A stretch of DNA of 62,998 nt from Streptomyces sp. HPF1205 (GCF_020400825.1 NZ_JAINVH010000044.1:1-62998), one strand, 5' to 3'. Numbered from the stretch's first letter, positions 45,433-54,754 are shown. A program made the numbers and translations. The notes: generated from the letters alone by a model not told the origin.

Positions 45433-47868
45433 ATGAAACTCCGCCGGTTCACGGCGGGTCTGCTCGGCGTGCCCGCACTCCTGCTGTGCGGCCCCGTCGG
45501 CCATGCCTCCGCCGTCACCCCCACCCGGGACGCCACCGCACCCGTGGTCCTCACCGTCGCCAAGAGCGGCGCCCAGTACCGCACCGTCCAGGCCGCGGTG
45601 AACGCCGTACCCGACCGCTCGGCCACGCCGTACGTGATCTCCATCGCCGCGGGCACGTACACCGAGCGGGTCGACATCCCCGCGACCAAGCTGCACCTGA
45701 CCCTGCGCGGCGCCACGAGCAACCCCGCCGATGTGGTGATCACCTCCGCCGACTACCACGACGAGACCAATCCGAGCACCGGCAAGCCCTACGGCACCGA
45801 GGGCTCGGCGACCGTCCACGCGAAGGCGAACGACTTCACGGCCGAGTACCTCACGTTCGCCAACACCTTCGACAAGAGGGCCCACCCGGGCGTCAGCGGC
45901 ACCCAGGCCGTGGCCCTGGCGATGGAGGGCGACCGCCAGCAGTACCTGCACGACGTCTTCTACGGCCACCAGGACACGCTGCTCACCTGGGGCTCCAGCG
46001 CGAGCGTGGACCTGCGGCAGTACGTCTACGACTCGCGGATCGAGGGGGACGTCGACTTCATCTTCGGCAACGGCACCCTGGTGGTGGACCGTTCGACCAT
46101 CGACGCCCTCAACGACGGGATCTACAGCAGCGCGTACCTGACCGCGCCGGCCACTCCCGCCGCGCACCGGTACGGCATCCTCGTCACCGGCTCCACGGTC
46201 AACACCACACTCGCCAACAACGCGCTGTACCTGGGCCGGGCCTGGAAGCCCAGCTCCGACTCCGACCCGCAGGTGGTCATCCGCAACACGGTGCTGCCGC
46301 AGGCGGTCAACACCGGCGGCCCGTGGCTGGGCATCTCCGGAGCGACCTGGACCAGCGGCCGGTACGGCGAGTACGCGAACACCGGACCCGGTTCCGTGAC
46401 CAGGACCTCCGCGGCGCGGCCGGTCCTGGACGCCGCCACCGCCGCCGGGTACACCGCCGGCAGCTACCTGGCCGGCCCGGACGGCTGGAACCCGGTCGCC
46501 CTGTCCGCGGCGCGCGCCGTGCGGACCGCCGGCGACCCGCGGCAGGTGAGCGAGCCGCGCCTGCCGGCCGTCTGCCTAAGGCTCACCGCGGCTCTGCCCG
46601 GCGGCACCCGCGTGTTCGGCGACGCGGCCGAGACCGCTCCCCCGGACACCGCCCGGATCCAGGCGGCACTGGACGCCTGCGCGGGGTCGGGCCGGAGCGT
46701 GCTGCTCAGCGCGGCCGGGGCCGACGCCTCCTTCCTGTCCGACCCGCTGACCGTGCGCGCCGGGGAGTTCCTGGTGGTCGACGCGGGCGCCACCCTCTTC
46801 GCCACCCGTGACGCCGCCGCGTACCAGCAGCCGGGCAAGGCCGTGTGCGGCTCGATCGGCGCCAGCGGCACCGGCTGCAACCCCTTCATCACCGTCACGG
46901 GCCGCGACTCGGGCGTCGAGGGGGTGCGGCGGGCCGGCCGCGAGGGGACAGTCGACGGCCGCGGCGACCAGACCATCCTCGGCACCACGACGTCGTGGTA
47001 CGACCAGGCGAACACCGCCAAGCAGGAGGGACTGGCGCAGGTCAACCCCCGGCTGATCCAGTCCAACCAGGCCGACGACGTGACTTTTTACCACCTCACG
47101 CTGACCCACGCGGCCAAGATGCACCTGTTCATCAGCCAGAGCATCGGCGCCACCGTGTGGGGCATCAAGGTCGCCACCCCGGCGGACACCCTCAACACCG
47201 ACGGCGTCAACATCGACTCCAGCACCGATGTCACGGTCACCAACTCCTCGATCATGACCGGTGACGACTGCGTGGCGATGACCACCAACAACGCGGCCGA
47301 GTCCGCCGTCACCGTGGAGCACATGCACTGCTACGGCACGCACGGGCTGTCCATCGGCAGCGGCACCACCTACGGCCTGGACTCGATGCTCATCGAGCAC
47401 AACACCCTTGACGGCAAGGACATCTGGGGCAACGTCAGCAGCTTCAACAACGGGATCCGCATCAAGAGCTACCCGGGCAAGGGCGGCACGGTCACCAACA
47501 CCACGTACCTGGACACCTGCATGACCGGGGTCCAGAACCTGATCGTCATCACCCCGAACTACGCCGCGCCGACCGGGACGACCATCCCCTGGTTCAAGTC
47601 CGTCACCATCGACCGCGCCAAGGCCGTCCGGTCCGTGCCCGGCGCCTCCTCGGACCTGGAGGGCTACAGCCCCGACCAGCCGTCCGGGATCACCCTGCGC
47701 GACGTCGACCTCGACGCCACCGCGGTGACGGCCAAGTACGCGAACATCACACTGAGCCGCACCGACCTGTCCCCCTCGGGCACCGGTGTCACGGTCACCA
47801 CCACCCCCGGTGACCCGGGCCCGCCGCCCATCCACTGCGTCTTCCCGCGCTTCCCGGCGTCCTCCTGA
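45433..47868 (+). CDS. Secreted bifunctional pectinase: pectin methylesterase (CE8) fused to polygalacturonase (GH28)
   Basis: An 811-residue secreted fusion. After a Sec signal (residues 1-30) comes a CE8 domain (about 35-330) with Gln180/Asp181 in GHQDTLL, Asp208 in VDFIFGN and Arg269/Trp271 in LGRAWKP: the full methylesterase set. From about 380 a GH28 beta-helix follows with Asp590 in LNTDGVN, Asp611/Asp612 in TGDDCVAM, His637 in GTHGLSIGS and Arg676/Lys678 in IRIKSY: also complete. The protein can remove methyl esters and then cut the exposed galacturonan. ATG 45433 has GAGGGG five bases upstream; ATG 45421 lacks a ribosome site. It is divergent from the pectin operon, under its own TCATATATGA operator, and ends before an 18-bp hairpin terminator. 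Confidence 0.93.
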   Translation: MKLRRFTAGLLGVPALLLCGPVGHASAVTPTRDATAPVVLTVAKSGAQYRTVQAAVNAVPDRSATPYVISIAAGTYTERVDIPATKLHLTLRGATSNPADVVITSADYHDETNPSTGKPYGTEGSATVHAKANDFTAEYLTFANTFDKRAHPGVSGTQAVALAMEGDRQQYLHDVFYGHQDTLLTWGSSASVDLRQYVYDSRIEGDVDFIFGNGTLVVDRSTIDALNDGIYSSAYLTAPATPAAHRYGILVTGSTVNTTLANNALYLGRAWKPSSDSDPQVVIRNTVLPQAVNTGGPWLGISGATWTSGRYGEYANTGPGSVTRTSAARPVLDAATAAGYTAGSYLAGPDGWNPVALSAARAVRTAGDPRQVSEPRLPAVCLRLTAALPGGTRVFGDAAETAPPDTARIQAALDACAGSGRSVLLSAAGADASFLSDPLTVRAGEFLVVDAGATLFATRDAAAYQQPGKAVCGSIGASGTGCNPFITVTGRDSGVEGVRRAGREGTVDGRGDQTILGTTTSWYDQANTAKQEGLAQVNPRLIQSNQADDVTFYHLTLTHAAKMHLFISQSIGATVWGIKVATPADTLNTDGVNIDSSTDVTVTNSSIMTGDDCVAMTTNNAAESAVTVEHMHCYGTHGLSIGSGTTYGLDSMLIEHNTLDGKDIWGNVSSFNNGIRIKSYPGKGGTVTNTTYLDTCMTGVQNLIVITPNYAAPTGTTIPWFKSVTIDRAKAVRSVPGASSDLEGYSPDQPSGITLRDVDLDATAVTAKYANITLSRTDLSPSGTGVTVTTTPGDPGPPPIHCVFPRFPASS

Positions 47869-47904
47869 CGGGATCTCTCCCGACGGGGCGTTGGTCGCAC
47901 CGGG

Positions 47905-47943
47905 GCGAGGGGTCCGTACCGGTCGCCGGTACGGACCCCTCGC
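47905..47943. terminator. Perfect 18-bp hairpin terminator between convergent genes
   Basis: GCGAGGGGTCCGTACCGG (47905-47922) pairs without mismatch with CCGGTACGGACCCCTCGC (47926-47943), loop TCG. It separates the CE8-GH28 gene from the convergent FtsX-type gene and probably works in both directions. Confidence 0.92.
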
Positions 47944-47967
47944 GCGACGATCGGCCCCGGGGGCCGG

Positions 47968-50250
47968 TCACTCGTTGCGGACGGTCTCCGGGGCGGTGAT
48001 CCGGCGCAGCAGCGGCAGGGTGGAGGCGATCACCGCGAGGGCCGCGGCGAGCCCGCCGCCGACGATGAGGTAGTACTCGCCGCCCGGCGCCCGCAGCGAA
48101 TACCCCAGCTGCGCCTTGAGGAAGAGGTGCGCGGCCAGGAAGCCGGTGGCGATGGCCACCGCGGAGACCACCACGAGCGGGACCGCGCTCTCCAGCAGCA
48201 CCACCCGCCGCAGCACCCCGAGCCGCACCCCGGTCAGCCGCAGCAGGCTGAAGGGGCGCCTGCGGTCGCTGAGACCGCCGGCCACGCTCACCGCGAGGCT
48301 GCAGCCGGCGACGGGGAAGCTGACCGCGACGACCACGTCGGCCAGTTGCTTGTAGCCGTCGAGTTCCTGGGACGCGCGGGCCCGGTCCTCGGCGAGGGTG
48401 TACGGGACCCGCTGGTCGGGATAGGCGGTGGCCAGGAGGGTACGGGCCTGCTCCTCCGCCCGTGTCGACCCGTCCGTGACGACGACCACCTGCAGGGCCG
48501 GGAGCCGCTGGAGCCCGTCGGGGCCCGCGGCGGCGGCGTGCCACACCGTGGGCCAGGGACGGTCCGGGTCCTGGAAGCCGATGCCGGCGAAGTCGGCGGC
48601 GACCGCGGCGGTTTCGGCCCCGGGCGGGCAGGCGCCGAAGACGGGCGTGGTGGCCAGTTGCACGCACGAGGCCAGGCCGCCGCCGAAACCGTCGCCGCCC
48701 TGGCGGCGGGTGAAGTGCGGGTCCTCGTGGACCACGGTCACCCCCAGCACACCCGGTACGGAGCGCAGGCGGCCCAGCAGGGCGTCGGACGGCGAGGCGG
48801 CGGTGCCGGTGAGCCGGTCGTCGTAGTGGCTGTAGTCGATGTAGTCGCCGACGACGGTGTGGCGGACCTGCGGGCCGCCCTGCGGTATGCCGCGCTCGGC
48901 GACCATGGAGGTGATGATCCCGACCGCGCCGCTGGTGACGCACAGGGCGAGGACCAGCCCGCTGACGGCCCGGAAGCCCGCCTTCGGGTCGTCCGAGAGC
49001 CGGCGTCCGGCGACGAGTGGGGCGGGCCGGCCGGTGCGGCGCGCCATGAAGGCGGCTCCCACCATGGTCAGCCACGGCCCGGCGAGCACGATACCGCCCA
49101 TGACCAGCAGCATGCCCGGCAGGAACGCGCGGACCTGGCCGCCGCTCGTGCTCGGGTCCCGGCCGATGAACCAGGCGATCTCCAGGAGCCCCGCGACGAG
49201 CGGGACGAGCCGGTAGGCGCGCGGCGGGCGCGGGGTGACGCGCCGGGTCACGCCGAGCGGTGAGATCCGCACCCGCCGCAGCGCGATCCACGCCGAGACC
49301 GCGGCCGCGACCGGGACGCCGAGGCCGACCAGCAGCACGTCCGCCGGGGTCAGCGACAGGTCGCCGAGGAAGAACGGCGTGCGGGTGAAGTTCACCTGCC
49401 GCAGCAGCGGGCGGATCGGGAAGAACAGCGCGAAGTTCGCGGCGACGCCGGCGGTCGCGGCCAGGGTCGACTCGACGGCCGAGATCACCGAGATCTGCCG
49501 GGGTGTGGCGCCGATCAGGCGCATGGCGGCGTAGCGCTGTTCGCGCCGCGTCGCCGAGAGCCGGGTGGCGGTCGCGATGAGGACGAGGACCGGGAAGATC
49601 AGGGCGCCGGACACCACCGACAGGATGAGGTCCATGCCGCTGCTGTCGGTGCCGGCCACCTCGCAGTTGCTGCCGTCGCATCGGCTCGGCGAAGTGGTCG
49701 TGATCGACGTGACCCGCTGGGCCATGCGGTTGCCGGACAGTTCGTCCGGGCGGTGGCCGATGACGATGATCAGGGAGTCCGGTCCGGGCAGCGCCACGTC
49801 GCCGATGGTTCCGACCCGGTGGCCGGGGTAGCGGTCGGCGAGCTGGGCGGCCGGGGTGGTGGCCAGCAGCCGGGCCAGGGCGGGCGAGGCGTAGAACTCG
49901 CCGGGTCCCGGCAGCCGGGGGATGCCGGGCGGCACCGGCGAGCGCGGGCCGGTCGCGGCCACGTCGAGGCGGCCGATGAGCTTGCCGCGGAAGCCGTCGG
50001 CCCGCAGCATCCACCACAGCGGGTCGGCGTCCGGCCGGGCGGTGGCGGCCGGACGGGGGTCGTCGCCCACCGCGGTGTTCAGCCAGGCGTAGCGGTCGTT
50101 CTGGGTGCCGGTGGCGTTCAGGGCCGCGAGGGTGCTCAGCAGCATCCCGACGCCCAGCGCCACGGCGGCGGTGATGACGGCCAGCCGGGCGGCGGCCTCC
50201 TTGCCGCCGCCGAGCGTGAGCCGCAGCCCGAGGCGTACGAGACGGTTCAC
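47968..50250 (-). CDS. FtsX/MacB-type ABC transporter permease
   Basis: A 760-residue membrane protein with the two-repeat FtsX arrangement: an N-terminal membrane segment (LAVITAAVALGVGMLLSTLA), a large extracytoplasmic region, a three-helix FtsX core beginning SGALIFPVLVLIATATRLSA with the RREQRYAAMRLIGATPRQI coupling helix, then a second half with MVGAAF, another extracytoplasmic region and a final core (VVVAVSFPVAGCSLAVSVAG, RRRPFSLLRLTGVRL). GTG 50250 overlaps the ATPase stop by GTGA. With the ATPase it should form an exporter or a lipid/lipoprotein or antimicrobial-resistance mechanotransmission complex. It is the third gene of a PadR-controlled operon. Confidence 0.9.
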   Translation of the reverse strand: MNRLVRLGLRLTLGGGKEAAARLAVITAAVALGVGMLLSTLAALNATGTQNDRYAWLNTAVGDDPRPAATARPDADPLWWMLRADGFRGKLIGRLDVAATGPRSPVPPGIPRLPGPGEFYASPALARLLATTPAAQLADRYPGHRVGTIGDVALPGPDSLIIVIGHRPDELSGNRMAQRVTSITTTSPSRCDGSNCEVAGTDSSGMDLILSVVSGALIFPVLVLIATATRLSATRREQRYAAMRLIGATPRQISVISAVESTLAATAGVAANFALFFPIRPLLRQVNFTRTPFFLGDLSLTPADVLLVGLGVPVAAAVSAWIALRRVRISPLGVTRRVTPRPPRAYRLVPLVAGLLEIAWFIGRDPSTSGGQVRAFLPGMLLVMGGIVLAGPWLTMVGAAFMARRTGRPAPLVAGRRLSDDPKAGFRAVSGLVLALCVTSGAVGIITSMVAERGIPQGGPQVRHTVVGDYIDYSHYDDRLTGTAASPSDALLGRLRSVPGVLGVTVVHEDPHFTRRQGGDGFGGGLASCVQLATTPVFGACPPGAETAAVAADFAGIGFQDPDRPWPTVWHAAAAGPDGLQRLPALQVVVVTDGSTRAEEQARTLLATAYPDQRVPYTLAEDRARASQELDGYKQLADVVVAVSFPVAGCSLAVSVAGGLSDRRRPFSLLRLTGVRLGVLRRVVLLESAVPLVVVSAVAIATGFLAAHLFLKAQLGYSLRAPGGEYYLIVGGGLAAALAVIASTLPLLRRITAPETVRNE

Positions 50251-50969
50251 GAGGCGGTCCGTCCCGCCGACAGCGACATGGCCCTGCCATCGCGGACCAT
50301 GATCTCGCGGTCCGCGCAGGCGGCGACCCGGGCCTCGTGGGTGACGACGACGACGGTGGTGCCCTGTTCACGGGCGGTGGTGACCAGCAGTTCCATCACC
50401 TGCTCCCCGGTGAGCGAGTCCAGCGACCCGGTGGGCTCGTCGGCGAACAGCACGTCGGGGCCGGCGACCAGGGCCCGGGCGAGCGCGACCCGCTGGGCCT
50501 GGCCGCCGGACAGCTCGCCGGACCTGCGCCGCTCCAGGCCGTCCAGGCCGAGCCTGCCGAACCACTCACGGGCCAAGGCCAGCGCCGCCGCCCTGCGGGA
50601 GCCGCGCAGCAGCAGCGGCAGCGCGACGTTCTCCTCCGCGGTGAGTTCGGGTACGAGCTGGCCGAACTGGAACACGAAACCGCAGCGGTCCCGGCGCAGT
50701 TCGCTGCGCTCGCTCTCGCGCATGCGGTCCACCCGGCGGCCGTCGAACAGTATCTCCCCCGCGTCGGGCACGAGGATGCCGGCCAGGCAGTGCAGCAGTG
50801 TGGACTTGCCGGAGCCGCTCGGGCCCATGACGGCCACGATCTCGCCCGCCGCCACGGCCAGGTCGGCGCCGCGCAGCGCCGGTGTCCGGCCGAAGGACAG
50901 GGTGACGCCGCGCGCCTCGACGAGGAACTCCCCCGTACGCGGCGCCCCGGGCGCCTGCGCGGCGGTCAT
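50247..50969 (-). CDS. ABC transporter ATPase, LolD/MacB-like
   Basis: A 240-residue ATPase with Walker A GPSGSGKST, signature LSGGQAQR, Walker B DVLFADEPTGSLDS (the DEPTGSLD form typical of MacB/LolD exporters) and VVVTHE. ATG 50969 overlaps the PadR stop by ATGA, and its own stop overlaps the permease start. It energises the FtsX-type permease downstream. Confidence 0.93.
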   Translation of the reverse strand: MTAAQAPGAPRTGEFLVEARGVTLSFGRTPALRGADLAVAAGEIVAVMGPSGSGKSTLLHCLAGILVPDAGEILFDGRRVDRMRESERSELRRDRCGFVFQFGQLVPELTAEENVALPLLLRGSRRAAALALAREWFGRLGLDGLERRRSGELSGGQAQRVALARALVAGPDVLFADEPTGSLDSLTGEQVMELLVTTAREQGTTVVVVTHEARVAACADREIMVRDGRAMSLSAGRTAS

Positions 50970-51490
50970 CCGCGCACCTCCTCGGCGAGCGCGCCGAGCC
51001 GGGCCGAGGTGACCTCGATCCACCGCAGGTCCGCCTCCAGGCGGAACATGCCGTGGTCGGCCAGGAGTTTGTCGACCAGCGGACCGGTGCGCTTGATCTC
51101 GGTGAGCTCCCGCATGCGCCGCACGTGTGCGGCGCGCTGGACGTCGAGGTACGCCTGGGCGTCGCGGCCCAGCATCAGGGCGAGTACGACCTTGGTGAAC
51201 AGCTCGGTCTGCAGCGGCGCTTCGGACTCCACCGGCTCGGTCAGCCACTGTTCGACCTCGGTGGCCCCGAGGTCGGTGATGACGTACCGCTTGCGGTCCG
51301 GGCCCGATCCGGGCTCGGCCGGGCCGACCACGACCTTCCCGTCGCGGGCCAGGCGCGCCAGCGTCGAGTACACCTGCCCGAGCAGGAGGGGTTTGCCGCG
51401 GCAGAAGTACGTGTCGTAGTCCCGCTTGAGGTCGTAGCCGTGGCTCGGCTCGCGTTCGAGCAGCCCGAGGAGCGTCATGGGAACGGTCAT
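50966..51490 (-). CDS. PadR family transcriptional regulator
   Basis: A 174-residue regulator with the PadR winged helix at the N-terminus (LLGLLEREPSHGYDLKRDYD, then GQVYSTLARLARDGKV and RKRYVITDLG) and a C-terminal helical dimerisation domain. PadR proteins often control ABC exporters and multidrug pumps in the same operon. ATG 51490 is chosen because the operator palindrome (51497-51519) lies directly upstream; a start at 51517 would place it inside the gene. It leads the ATPase-permease operon with ATGA overlap, so autoregulation and exporter control are likely. Confidence 0.92.
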   Translation of the reverse strand: MTVPMTLLGLLEREPSHGYDLKRDYDTYFCRGKPLLLGQVYSTLARLARDGKVVVGPAEPGSGPDRKRYVITDLGATEVEQWLTEPVESEAPLQTELFTKVVLALMLGRDAQAYLDVQRAAHVRRMRELTEIKRTGPLVDKLLADHGMFRLEADLRWIEVTSARLGALAEEVRG

Positions 51491-51496
51491 GACCCC

Positions 51497-51519
51497 GTGT
51501 GTACACTGAGTGTGCACAC
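51497..51519. promoter_or_regulatory. PadR-type operator palindrome
   Basis: Arms GTGTGTACACT (51497-51507) and AGTGTGCACAC (51509-51519) match at 10 of 11 positions around a single central base. The palindrome ends six bases before the padR start codon, so repressor binding would block transcription or initiation. Confidence 0.72.
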
Positions 51520-51571
51520 CGAGTCAATCACCGACCGGGGCGCTCACCGGGCGGCGGCCGGGAGACGCCGT

Positions 51572-53260
51572 TCAGCGCCTGGGGCAGATCACCAGGTGGT
51601 ACGCGGGGTCGGCGGCCACCGGCGCGGCGCAGTCGAAGCGCTGCCGCACCCGCGCGGCGACCTCCGGCGCGACCTGGCCCAGCGGGAACCAGAAGGTGTC
51701 CAGCACCGCGTACCGGGTGCGCGGGTCGTCCAGGCAGCGCAGGTTCTCGCGGTAGCTGACCTGGCCGGTGACGGCCCGGTCGTAGCGCGTGCGCTGCAGG
51801 AAGTCCGGCGTCGGGTAGCGGCAGTGCGTCGGGTTGCCCAGCAGGTACCCGACGTCCCCGAAGGCGAGATAGGTGACGGGCGTGGCGGAGCCGATCCGCT
51901 CCCGCACCCCGTCCAGCCACCGCCCCAGCTCGTGCCGGGTCCTAGCGCGTTCGAGCGCGGTGAAGGTGGAGTGCCGGGTGTCGTACGAGTAGGGGGTCGT
52001 GGGCCACGCGGGGACGGCCAGCGCCAGGACGAGGGCGGCGGCGGTGGTGTACCGCGGCGGCGTCTTCGACCCGAGGACGGCGGCGGCGCCGGCGGCGGCC
52101 GCGGCGACGACCGCGACCAGGGTGAAGGCGAGGCTCGCGTGGGCGCTGCGCCAGGACAGCGACCGGCCGGCCAGCAGCGGGGTGGCAGCGCCCAGGACGG
52201 CCGTGGCCGCGACCGTCCACCGGTGCGGGTGGCGGGCCAGCGCCAGCCCCCACAGCGCGGCGCCGAGCACGGGCAGGGCGGCCAGGTGGTACTGGAACCA
52301 CTGCCCCTGCACGACCAGCGCGACCAGCACCGCCGCGACACCGGCCCCGGTCAGCAGCGGCCACGCCCGGCGCGCCCGCCGGGTCGCCGCGCCGCGGGCG
52401 AGCAGGACGACGGCGGCGGGCAGCAGCGCCACCACCGGGTTCATCAGCGCTTCGGTGCCGACCGTGTCGACGAGCAGGCCGAGGTCGCGGGCGTGGAAGC
52501 CGTCCTGCAGCGGGGTGCCGGGGTTGAGCGCGGACAGTTCGTTGAACCACCGCCACTCGCGCGGCTGGACGGCGATGGCCAGGGCGAACCCGGCCGGGGT
52601 GGCCAGCGCGGCGGCCGCGGCGGTCCACCGGCCGCGGCGGCGGTCCAGAGCGATCAGCGCGCCGAGCGGCAGCAGCGCGGTCGGCGCGGTGGTGTACTTG
52701 ACCAGCACCACCAGCGCGGTCAGCACACCAGCGGCGGGGACCGCCCACCGCGCCCGGCGCGGCCCGAGTCCCGCGGCCAGGGCGGCGACCGCCAGCCAGA
52801 TCGCCACCCATTCCGGCTGCAGGAAGTCCCACGGCGGCGCGAACAGCAGGGCGAGACCGGTGGCCGCGGCGACGGCGTCCGCCTCTCGGCGCGGCAGCCG
52901 GCGGGCGAGCCCGGAGCGCAGCCACCAGGCGAGGGCCGCGGTGAGGACGACGACCAGCAGGCGTATCCACGCCTCGCGCAACGCGACCGGCCCTGCGGTC
53001 AGGTGGTCCAGGCCGGACAGCAGCCATCGGTACGCGAGCGGCCGGTGCACGAAGGTGCCGGAGGCGCCGTAGCCGCCGCGGCCGGCCGCCCGCATGCCGC
53101 CGAGGACGTAGCGCACGTCGTGGTTGAGGCCGCTCCAGCACATCGAGGCGGCGCCCGCGACGACGGCGACCGCGGCCGCGGCGCGTGCGGCCGGCGGCGT
53201 ACGGTGCCGGACGGCGGGGCCGCCCGCGGCGCGGTCTTCCAGGGCAAAGGCAGAGGTCAC
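51572..53260 (-). CDS. Polytopic membrane protein, GT-C glycosyltransferase-like
   Basis: About 562 residues with 10 or more hydrophobic segments and a C-terminal soluble part (about 430-562). The N-terminal loop (LNHDVRYVLGGMRAAGRGGYG) and the membrane layout resemble actinobacterial mannosyl/arabinosyl GT-C type transferases that use polyprenyl-phosphate sugars, but no catalytic motif is certain. The start is tentative: GTG 53260 has AGGG about 10 bases upstream; an ATG at 53329 lacks a ribosome site. It stands alone, separated from the PadR operon and divergent from a small cupin gene. The final residues are rich in Cys (RQRFDCAAP, VICPRR). Confidence 0.65.
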   Translation of the reverse strand: MTSAFALEDRAAGGPAVRHRTPPAARAAAAVAVVAGAASMCWSGLNHDVRYVLGGMRAAGRGGYGASGTFVHRPLAYRWLLSGLDHLTAGPVALREAWIRLLVVVLTAALAWWLRSGLARRLPRREADAVAAATGLALLFAPPWDFLQPEWVAIWLAVAALAAGLGPRRARWAVPAAGVLTALVVLVKYTTAPTALLPLGALIALDRRRGRWTAAAAALATPAGFALAIAVQPREWRWFNELSALNPGTPLQDGFHARDLGLLVDTVGTEALMNPVVALLPAAVVLLARGAATRRARRAWPLLTGAGVAAVLVALVVQGQWFQYHLAALPVLGAALWGLALARHPHRWTVAATAVLGAATPLLAGRSLSWRSAHASLAFTLVAVVAAAAAGAAAVLGSKTPPRYTTAAALVLALAVPAWPTTPYSYDTRHSTFTALERARTRHELGRWLDGVRERIGSATPVTYLAFGDVGYLLGNPTHCRYPTPDFLQRTRYDRAVTGQVSYRENLRCLDDPRTRYAVLDTFWFPLGQVAPEVAARVRQRFDCAAPVAADPAYHLVICPRR

Positions 53261-53469
53261 GGCCGCTGACCCTAGCCGCGCGGCGCGGCCGGCCGCGCCA
53301 CCGGCGGACCGGGGTCCGCCAATGTTCATCCGGATGTGGCCGGCTGTTCCCGGGGGCGTCCCGCCCGCCGCCCGTACGTCCCCCGGCCCCGTCCGTACCA
53401 CCCGCCGCACACGCGCCCGTGCGCACGGCGCGCCGCGGTTCGCGGCCCGCGATGCCGGACACTGGTGGT

Positions 53470-53802
53470 ATGCAGAAACTCTCCCTCGACGCACAGGCCC
53501 GCGAGCACCTGGAGCGCGCCGCGGCCTCCTCGACCGGGCGCAGTTCCCGGACCGTCTACGGCGGCCACGAGCATGTGCTGCGCCAGACCGTGCTGGCGCT
53601 GACCGCCGGCACCGACCTCGCGGAGCACGACAGCCCGGGTGAGGCGACCCTGCTGGTGCTGCGCGGACGGGTCCGGCTCGACGCCGGCGACACCTCGTGG
53701 GAGGGCCGCTCCGGCGACCTGCTCGCCCTGCCGTCGGCCCGCCACGGCCTGCACGCCATCGAGGATTCGGCCGTGCTGCTCACCGTCGCCAAACACGGCT
53801 GA
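53470..53802 (+). CDS. Small cupin-domain protein
   Basis: A 110-residue single-domain cupin: HDSPGEATLLVLRGRVRL corresponds to cupin motif 1 and GDLLALPSARHGLHAIEDSA to motif 2. The usual two-His motif 1 is weak (HEH is upstream), so metal binding is uncertain. No signal peptide. It may act as a small-molecule binding or redox-sensing protein. ATG 53470 is read from the GGTGGTATGCAG context without a clear ribosome site. Convergent with the universal stress protein gene. Confidence 0.75.
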   Translation: MQKLSLDAQAREHLERAAASSTGRSSRTVYGGHEHVLRQTVLALTAGTDLAEHDSPGEATLLVLRGRVRLDAGDTSWEGRSGDLLALPSARHGLHAIEDSAVLLTVAKHG

Positions 53803-53969
53803 CCCGCCCGCGCCCGGCGGCTGCCGCCCGGTCCGCGCCGGCCGGGCGACGGCGTCCGCGCGCGGGTGTCCGGCGCGGTCGCGACCCGGCGGGCGCGGTC
53901 GACGCCGGGCGCTCCCGGTGGCGGGAGGGGTCCGCCGCCCGCGGCCCCCTCCCCCGGCTCACGCCGGGC

Positions 53970-54407
53970 TCACGCCTCGCTGCGTACCAGCAGGACCGAC
54001 ACGGGCGCCGTCCTGGCCACCCCGTTGCTGACGCTGGTGTGCAGGAGGGCGGAGATGCCGTGGTAGTGGCCGGGGCCGACGGCGATGAGGTCGCTGCCGA
54101 GGGCCTGCGCGCGCTCGACGAGGATGCCGGCCAGGTCCTCGCGCAGGCCCTCGTCCACCTCGCCGTCGGCGGTGATTCCCTCCGCCCGCAGCTTGTCGAG
54201 GGCGTCGTCCACGACCTTCCGGCCCTCCGCGCTCTCCTCGGCGGTGACGATGGCGCCGCCGGTGAGCCCGCCGGAGACGACCTGGGAGGGGCGGATGTGG
54301 ATGACGTGGACGGTCCCCGCGGTCTGCTGGGCCAGCGCGGCGGCGGCGTCCAGCACCGCCGCGCCGTGAGCGGTACCGTCGACGGCGGCGAGGATGTTCT
54401 TGAACAT
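53970..54407 (-). CDS. Universal stress protein family
   Basis: A 145-residue UspA-fold protein starting MFKNILAAVDGT, with alternating beta strands and ending TAPVSVLLVR, the typical USP C-terminal strand. The ATP-binding motif of ATP-type USPs (GxxGx9GS) is only partly kept: the segment reads GPGHYHGISALLHTSVS, with TS in place of GS. It may bind nucleotide weakly or not at all. ATG 54407 is preceded by GGAAGCTGATCCC. Stand-alone gene. Confidence 0.9.
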   Translation of the reverse strand: MFKNILAAVDGTAHGAAVLDAAAALAQQTAGTVHVIHIRPSQVVSGGLTGGAIVTAEESAEGRKVVDDALDKLRAEGITADGEVDEGLREDLAGILVERAQALGSDLIAVGPGHYHGISALLHTSVSNGVARTAPVSVLLVRSEA

Positions 54408-54754
54408 GGGATCAGCTTCCTTGTGGTCAGGGGCTCTCAGGGATCCACAGCCCTCCGTACCTGGTCAGCGACCGGTGGCGCGCTTCGATTCCCGGTCGGG
54501 TGAGTGATCGGCGCCACTTCCGGCCGGCCCCCGCGCACCCGTTCCGCCGTGGCCACTCGGCGTAACGTCCAACGGGGGGAGCGCCGTTCGCCGTCGTGGG
54601 TGCCCGGGTCCACGCGGCGGCCGCGGCGCCGTACGAAGGGTCGGGCGTTCGTGCCGTGCCGGCGGTAGGGCCGGCCCGTGCCCGGGGCCGCTCGGGGGAC
54701 GGGCCGGGGTACGGGGGACGGGGGCGGCAGGCGGCGCGGGGCGCTGAGGGCGCC
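54408..54754. other. Intergenic region between HxlR and universal stress protein genes
   Basis: About 347 bases. It lies downstream of the HxlR gene and upstream of the USP gene, both leftward, and should hold the USP promoter. I see no convincing promoter, ribosome-site-supported gene or hairpin. Confidence 0.5.
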
